A DNA stretch of 64,000 bases from Allodiplogaster sudhausi (taxonomy: Eukaryota > Nematoda > Chromadorea > Rhabditida > Diplogasteridae). Each line of letters opens with the position of its first letter. The first letter of the stretch is position 1. Where the stretch lies: contig CALZFC010000030.1 in NCBI GenBank assembly GCA_945643635.1, positions 124,001 through 188,000 of the forward strand, written 5' to 3'. Shown here one piece after another: positions 57,837 to 64,000 of the stretch. Below the pieces are notes generated by a model. That model was not told the origin of the DNA and made no database searches. It saw nothing but the letters and a program-made list of their open reading frames with translations. The position numbers and the translations under genes were made by a program.

Positions 57837-58821
57837 GCCTAAACGATTAACAACCAATTACAACCACATCCCTAAATCATAAATACACATAAAAAAAATT
57901 TGGAGTGAAACGCAGATTTGAACATTTCTTGAAAACTGTATTTATGCGTTCCTGCAGAGTTGCAAATATTTTGTTATTCAGAGCAAGTCGGAACCTGAAT
58001 TTCCGGACAACTGTCACACGTAGGCCATAGTGTGAAAGATTTTCAGCTCAACTGAGAGTTGCTCTCTCATTATTGCACGATCTCTCTCTCCTGTCAGCCG
58101 AGTTATTCTGTTCAGCTGAAAAACTACGTTCAGCCGAGACCTCGGAATATGGAGGGAGACGCGAAAAGGGTGCATAGAGAGTGTGTGTTTTGATGAGAAT
58201 TAGGCATTTTCAGCTCAGGTGTATTCCCCCGAGTTTTCACCCGAGAAAATGACAGTTTACTACGGCGGCTGGAGTACTAGTCGCGCCAATAAACCCTGTA
58301 TAAAAGTTGCTTATATACATTCCAAATACCTTGTCAGGGTCCTAATTTTCAAACCCTTAAGGGTACTTTAGGGAGCTCCAACTTGACTTTAAGCGAAGTT
58401 AAATATGAATAAATTAGCAAATTTTTACCCCTGATACTTAGGGGAAATCGCTAAGTAGCACATTGCGAAAACTTGGCAAAAACAAAACTTAGACAATTAG
58501 AAAAAAAATCGTTGTTCATCTACATATACATATACTTCTCTTCTGATATGCATTGTACTTCCTCTGACTTAGATAGCATGAATGTACACAAGTCAGAGCA
58601 ATAAAATTGCATTAAGCGATGACGAGTGATTGGAAGAAGTTGCGAGATTAGTTTTGTCAGCAGAAAGAAATGTAGTATAGATCAAATGTACATGCAGAAA
58701 TTATTTAATCTTGACATCACTCGACGAACCAGTCAATAGAGTTGGCGAACAAATTAGGATACATTCTCCTTTGCTACAAAAGTGAACTGCACTTTTCCCA
58801 TTGGATCGACTCGAGAAGAGA

Positions 58822-61242
58822 ATGGCTGGCCTAACCGAAGTTGCTCTGATCGTCTTTTACGGTTTCTTGGCTGTTTTCGGCGTCACTGGCAATCTCGTTG
58901 TTGTTGTTGCGACATATCAACTAAAGTCAGCCGCGATATCAAATGCATTTTTTAAGCCTGAATTTTATTTGTATTTTTTAAATATTTTTTTTTCGTATTT
59001 TTGAAATATTATAATGATTAAAGATATTTTCACTGGTTCAGAAAGCTCGGCAGCTCTTGCAACCTTCTCATCGCGATTTGTTCACTAATGGATGCTGCAA
59101 ACATGAGTGGCAACTTCCTCATGGTCGCCAACTACTTCATATTCAATGGCGGATCGCTCCGACCATTCACCTGTCTTGCTTACCAGGTCAAGTCTTCTAA
59201 ATGATCAGTAAACTCAATCTTGAATTGGCTCTATTGAACTGTGTTAAATAAGGATAGCATTCATATAATAGTTTTTAGTTAAAGGAGCATGAACACCAAA
59301 AACTCCCGCGCGGAAAAACCTGTAAGAAACTGTAATACTCTTCTCTTTTATTATAATATTTGTAATGAAAACAGTGCACACGGACTCGTAAACACTTTTA
59401 GAAAAATTTTGAACGTTAAATTTTGTATTGTATACTTCGATGTTTCTTCGGGAATCTTCGCAGAATGACGAACGAACTGAGAAAAAAGGACTGAAAATGG
59501 CTGTTTTCATTTATTTTCACATTGCAAGAGAAGATATTTAAAAAAAAATTTTCCCGCCTACAGGCGGGTGGTATATCCTGGAGTTAATTTTCTGCATAAC
59601 ATGCAAAGAACATAAATATATCGTATCGCACCAAAAATTTCCCTGATTCGGGGACATTTTTGTATGGAAATTTCTCGCTAATGCTGTACTTATGAGTCTT
59701 TTTACTTTGCAGAAGTGTTGGCATGAAGGAGATAGACCGACTAGTGTTATAGCTTAAGACATGAAAAAATTGAGTTTCATGCTCCTCTAATAAGTAAAAT
59801 TGTTTACTAAGATAATCCCGCTCTTCGGCTTCTTCAGTGGCTCTGCACTGATGCTGTCGATGGCAGTTGACAGGCTGATTGCGTGCATTGCGCTCAATTA
59901 GTAAAAACTCCTTTATTCTGCATTTCAATTAAGCAAGAGTCATGAATGTTGTTTTTTTATAAAGACGACTATATTCTTTGATTAAGCTATAAAACAAAGA
60001 ACGAAGTCGTCTACATTGTCGTTCACATGATTCCTGCCGTCGTCTACACCGGAGTTCAGCTGACAATCCTTATCGTGAGCCTAGGCAAAGAGTACGTTTC
60101 CTTTTCCTTGCTCACGAACTAAACAAAATGTAATTTAAGCAGTTTTAATTCCTTTTTTAAAATATCAACTATGGCAGCCTCTTTGGGGATTACTATGCTA
60201 TAAAATATAAAATAATATTTTGAGCGACTTCATCTGCTGGTTGCCCTTTATGTTCCATGGGCTTTCGCGCGACACTTGGATAGTGGGCACAACTTTCCTC
60301 AACGTCTCAGCACTTGTAATCTACGGTGTCGTATGGGTTCAGCTCAAGAGAATTAGTCAGCGATCCTCACATTTTTTTGCAACATTGGGAAGTTATTTCA
60401 TACATGTATATATTCATATATACCGTATTTTCTCTATTAGTGCCCTTGGGGTACTATTTTGATTTTATTCTTTAAAACAAGAGATTTGTAGCTCGGCTTG
60501 AGTGGAATCAACACCTAAATATCCGCTTTACAGTATATTTTGAATGAATTTGCAATAAGTTAATTGGTAAGAGCATCCCTTGCCTCAAGGATTCATTCGA
60601 TCTCGAGACAAGGTATTAGACTGATAGGGGGGGGCACTAAGAAGGGGGGTTCTGTTAGAAGGAGGGGAACAATTTTTCAGTGGCCTTTTAAAGGAGGGAT
60701 ACTATTAGAGGGAGGGGGGGGATTTCTAATAGAGGGGCACTTATAGAGAAAATACGGCATACATATATACAGAAACTAACATTTGTTTGAAGAATGCACA
60801 ATGTAAAACGGCCAGTCACTTCATACCTTAGGTAACGCCAACGCTCTCCGTCGCCTCTTCTATTCAATGTTCCTCATCACAGTTGTAGTGATGGGCGGCT
60901 CCACAATCACCTTCGCCATTTCCTTCGTCTCATTCTTATTCAGAAAACCCACCGAAGAAAAGATCGACTCATTGGGCAGCACTCTCTTCATCGGCAGCTT
61001 TGTTAATATCTCGCAGTCTGTGAATGTCGTCATTCTGAGCGCTACGAGGTCAGAAATCATGTATTAATCATCGAGTAATCGAACCTTTTGCTATCCATTA
61101 ACAAGCTAAACGCTGTATGTTCTTAAGAAAACCTAATATTTTGAGCACTGACTACCGCAACGCTATCTCGTCAATTCTTCGTTGTCGCGAAGAGAGAAAA
61201 GCGAGAACTGCAACAGTTGCTGTGCCCACAAGACCTTTTTGA
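58822..61242 (+). CDS. Receptor copy 16: intact srsx-like seven-transmembrane receptor, 295 aa
   Basis: Exons: 58822-58925, 59042-59186, 59812-59900, 59987-60091, 60225-60355, 60832-61048, 61146-61242 (888 nt open). TM1 has GVTGN, TM2 SSCNLLIAICSLMDAANM, and TM3 SGSALMLSMAVDRLIA. TM4 follows YKTKNEVVYI with HMIPAVV. TM5 has HGLSRDTWIV. TM6 is VVMGGSTITFA, the third extracellular loop has a charged FRKPTEEKIDS, and TM7 reads NISQSVNVVILSATR. The tail opens STDYRNAISS. The start is the ATG in frame with TM1. Intron 2 is about 625 nt, much longer than in most copies, and intron 5 contains a complete G-rich MITE. Its promoter region is shared with copy 17 and the inverted relic at 44.6 kb. Confidence 0.87.
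60421..60757. mobile_element. G-rich MITE, complete copy 2, in intron 5 of receptor copy 16
   Basis: Termini CCGTATTTTCTCTATTAGTG and TATAGAGAAAATACGG. The interior matches copy 1 at 30.9 kb (for example TATTTTGAATGAATT, ATTCATTCGA) with several G-runs. Confidence 0.7.
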
Positions 61243-62300
61243 AACAAAAAAAACATTCACGACTATCTTGAACATCTACATACATATAATTTTCTATTTC
61301 ATATTTATTATGCAGTGTAGAGGGTACAAAAAAGTATATTTACATATATAATCTTTAACATCCTTTCAATCCATTCCCTCGTCATCGTCCTCTGTTCGTT
61401 TTGGTTTCACTCTTCACGCCTTGTGGAGGACATGGTCGACTACTGTTGGCAACGCTCGCCGTCTGCGTCGAATCCCATAAGATTTTGTCCTCCCACCCTT
61501 GACTGATCCATTTTAATATGTTGTTACGTCTTTTAAGCAAATTATGACAAAAATAAATTATATTCCATACATGGCTGCAAGTAATGTGTTCATAACATTC
61601 ACAATAGTTCTCCGAAAATAAAGGATTTCATTTAGAAAGATCGATGACGCAGGAATGAAAAGAAAATTGTGAATGCTCGTTCCAGATTTGAGCTAGAAAT
61701 GTACCAATTTGATTTCGTACAACATGATTCGCCTATATACATTGTAAAATAATGATACTGATGTAAAGTAATGATACTGATACACAAAGATTTGTTTTAA
61801 GACTTCATTTTATATTCACACATATAAGACTTTTGTGAATATTAGATATAAGGGTCACCCACGGAACTAGCAGATTTTCTTAGTCAGCTACAATTCCTAC
61901 TGTAAGATATAGCCTCCTTCTGGGAGCATTTGGTCTTTCTTTTGGATCGGTTGCCTTTTGTCATTATTCTCGTTTGCGTTGACCGCCCATGGTCGCTTGC
62001 TATAGTGTTGTGTTTTAGTTGGTCCGTAGTTGGTCCAGCTATTGTTATTGATTGTATATGCAATTTTCCCCGTTTTAAATCGATATATCTATCATTCCCC
62101 CTTTAAAAAGACATACGAACGTGTTTGTGGGCGTCCAAAGGGTTCTTCTCAATCACTTTGGGTCTTGTTCAGGATGAAACAGCGTATTCATTGTTCATTC
62201 GGACGTCATAAGGTCCCAGAAATGTTGACAAATTCACTCTTCATGGAATACTAATTAATGTGCGGAAATGTGCTCATTCAAGATCTATGAGTTCTTTATC
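61243..62300. other. Intergenic between receptor copy 16 and the third glycine-rich unit
   Basis: About 1 kb without a supported exon or element. Confidence 0.5.
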
Positions 62301-62309
62301 CTCATTTCA

Positions 62310-62412
62310 CAGAAAGTTAGCAGCCATTGCGAGAAGCGTGGAGTTGTTGGTGGTCGCGGAGTCGAAGAAAACTAGAAGTAAAAGATTTTTTTTTATCATA
62401 CGAGGATTTATT
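62310..62412 (+). other. Repeated open segment (KLAAIARSVEL type), copy 4
   Basis: TTTCACAG followed by KLAAIARSVELLVVAESKKT, then a basic stretch. Lies just before the third glycine-rich gene, as at 53.4 kb. Two residues in the acidic patch differ from copy 3. Confidence 0.4.
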
Positions 62413-62473
62413 ACTTGATATTTTTTTTATTTAATATAGTGATACCCTATAGGGTCTTTAAGGAAAAAGAACT

Positions 62474-62790
62474 TCAGTTGGGGCCAAGGTAGCAGGACTG
62501 GTCGGTGCGCGGCTTTGTCACGCCAGGGGCAGCTAAAAGAACTTTTTTTTTTTTTATATTGCCTACTGAACTTCATTCAAGTAGTTTTCAGTAGAAAATT
62601 GAAAATTTAGAAAACAAAATCAGTTTTTCAACTGACAGTACTGGTAGCCGCCGCCGCTGCCCGAACCCGAGTTGCCGGCCGCGGGCTGCTGATCCCATGC
62701 ATAGCCCTCCGACACGTAATTCTGGCCGCCAGAGCCGTAAGAGCCGGCGCCAGAAGGCGCTGGAGCCGAGAAATACGCCGATTTATCCAT
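62474..62790 (-). CDS. Small glycine-rich protein gene, copy 3, two exons, 70 aa
   Basis: Exon 1 is 62790-62637 and exon 2 is 62532-62474, with a 104-nt phase-1 intron. The encoded protein appears identical to that of copy 2: base changes in exon 2 (ACG to ACA, CCC to CCG) are silent and exon 1 reads the same through SEGYAWDQQPAAG and GGGYQY. The TATA-like element (GTATAAAAGG) and leader are also conserved. Retention of protein sequence in spite of nucleotide change suggests a functional gene. Confidence 0.7.
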
Positions 62791-63550
62791 TGTATCGAGC
62801 CGACCACGCGATGAAGAGCAAGCGAGAGAAGAATGATAAGAACTGAACTCCAACCTTCCCTTTTATACGATTCCCAGAGTGTACTTGCTTCGGACATCAC
62901 GGAAAGTGCAGGGAATTCGCAAAATTTCTTAAATTTGAATATTTCATTTGTTAGTGGAAGACACCAGAAATCACTTTATTCGAATTAACGTGAAAATGTA
63001 CGTGTGAACTTTAAAAAAATATCCTGATATCACATTTCACTCTGATTATATTGGGTAAGCTGTATTGTCTGCAATTGGAAAAGAAATAGTATACGCAAAA
63101 TAAAATTTTCTGACTGACAATTAGCATTGCTCCCTCCTATCAGCCTACCAAAAAGTAGAACATAAAAAAAACTTAGCCAACTAGAAAAATCCATTAAGCA
63201 TCTATTGTATCGTTCGATATGAAAGCTTCGCTTCAAATTTACATTGCGGTACAATTGCATTAGTACGCATGAATTTACACAAGTACGAGCGATAAAATTG
63301 TATTAAGCGATGCCGACTGATTCGACGATGGTGTAAGGTTTTTTTCATTATTCCAAAGAACATGAAAGCATACATATGTACTATGTACACATACATAATA
63401 TGTAATCTTGACATCACTCCACGAACCAGTTCACTTGGCTTGGCGCGCAATTTTGTTTCCTTGTTGCATAAATTTATATATATATATATATGTATATGTA
63501 TATAGTATATCAAAAGAGAACTGCACTTTAACAATTGAAGGTACTCGAGA

Positions 63551-63654
63551 ATGGAGGGAATAACCGAAGTTGCTCTGATCGTCTTTTACTCTTTCTTAGC
63601 TGCTTTCGGTGTCATTGGCAACCTCGTCGTTGTTGCTGCGACATATCGATTACA
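63551..63654 (+). CDS. Receptor copy 17: first exon only, gene continues beyond the window
   Basis: 104-nt exon 1 with ATG, MEGITEVALIVFYSFLAAFG, then VIGNLVVVAATYRL, and a CA-GTCAGC donor in phase 2. Nearly the same as exon 1 of copy 16, with a shared 5' flank at 63.2-63.5 kb. No exon 2 is found up to 64,000, so intron 1 must be longer than in the other copies, or the gene is broken. Confidence 0.6.
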
Positions 63655-63804
63655 GTCAGCCGAGCATTCAAAAATGCAGCTTTTTTTTTTTGAAAACTAG
63701 AATTTAATACTAGAAATCCACCAACCCACCCATGCACCTTCCAGCATTGGATAACCTAGTGATAAGGGGGGGGGGTGAATATGAGCGCAGCAATTTGCTT
63801 CATT

Positions 63805-63903
63805 CATCTCTCTCTCTATCTCTCTCTCTCATCTCTCTTTCACTGTCTCATCTCTCTCTCATCTCTCTTTCACTCTCTCACCTCTCTTTCTCTCTCTCTC
63901 TCA
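63805..63903. repeat. CT-rich microsatellite with ATCTCTCTTTCACT higher-order units
   Basis: Repeated CTCATCTCTCTTTCACT-like units in what would be intron 1 of receptor copy 17. Confidence 0.8.
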
Positions 63904-64000
63904 TCGCTTTAGTTTAGTTTTTTGTTTGTTTAAGTTGTTTGTATGTACATTCATTGCAAGTATGCATGCACCCCTTGTCTTGCTCGCTGCGGATAGACAG

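Larger units (their letters stand above)
54292..58268. mobile_element. Complete PIF/Harbinger DNA transposon with two convergent genes
   Basis: Inverted repeats of about 54 nt with two mismatches seen (CCGCCGTAGTAAACTGTC at 54292 and its complement ending at 58268) are flanked by the direct repeat CTG (54289-54291 and 58269-58271). A 3-bp duplication is the hallmark of PIF/Harbinger. Inside are a plus-strand transposase gene and a minus-strand Myb/SANT-like gene, the usual two-gene content. The flanks (54.06-54.24 and 58.48-58.80 kb) are similar to an uninterrupted stretch at about 63.0-63.5 kb, a paralogous empty site. Both genes look open, so the element may be young and possibly active. 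Confidence 0.88.

Noticed and set aside
1..64000. CRISPR arrays, bacterial operons, phage or viral genes
   Set aside because: No direct-repeat/spacer array or prokaryotic gene organisation; all genes are intron-split and eukaryotic.

Overview
The window looks like a piece of a nematode nuclear genome. It is AT-rich, its genes are split by short GT-AG introns with T-rich acceptors, and most of it is a head-to-tail array of seven-transmembrane receptors that resemble the nematode-restricted serpentine receptor class SX (srsx). This family call comes from reading the sequence; no search was run.

Receptor array: I count about 17 loci on the plus strand, numbered 1-17 below, plus one inverted relic. 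A complete copy has seven coding exons with the same intron phases (2,0,2,2,1,2) and almost invariant exon lengths (exon 1 mostly 104, exon 2 142/145, exon 3 89, exon 4 105, exon 5 131 nt). Exon 6 (TM6, third extracellular loop, TM7) and exon 7 (C-terminal tail) vary. Copies 3, 4, 8, 9, 11, 12, 14 and 16 splice into full open frames of 287-296 aa. Copy 13 has lost its tail. Copy 5 lacks an obvious acceptor at exon 5. Copies 2, 7, 10 and 15 and relic 6 are broken. Copies 1 and 17 run off the window edges. This is a birth-and-death chemoreceptor cluster.

Other genes: a plus-strand C2H2 zinc-finger gene (13.1-16.4 kb); an internally deleted cathepsin B-like pseudogene (17.1-17.9 kb, minus); weak remnants of a multipass membrane protein (20.8-21.5 kb); an ionotropic-receptor-like gene (about 23.0-27.3 kb, minus) with recognisable ligand-binding, TM1, pore/TM3 and TM4 exons; and three copies of a small spliced glycine-rich gene (43.2, 53.6 and 62.5 kb, minus) embedded in the receptor array.

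Mobile DNA: a complete two-gene PIF/Harbinger element (54,292-58,268) with inverted repeats and a 3-bp CTG target duplication, absent from the paralogous site at 63.2 kb; a foldback-type element (about 471-2,004) with tandem 15-mers near both ends and an 8-bp target duplication; three TTAA-bounded inverted-repeat elements; a 202-bp palindromic MITE with an 8-bp target duplication; and a G-rich MITE family with three copies. Purine/pyrimidine (GA/CT) microsatellites are common, especially at 13.7-20 kb.

The clearest points for follow-up are the conserved two-exon glycine-rich gene whose first copy was truncated by a perfect hairpin, the Harbinger insertion with its empty paralogous site, the TTAA element sitting exactly on a splice donor of the ionotropic-receptor-like gene, and the recent 1.3-kb duplication between receptor copies 8 and 9.
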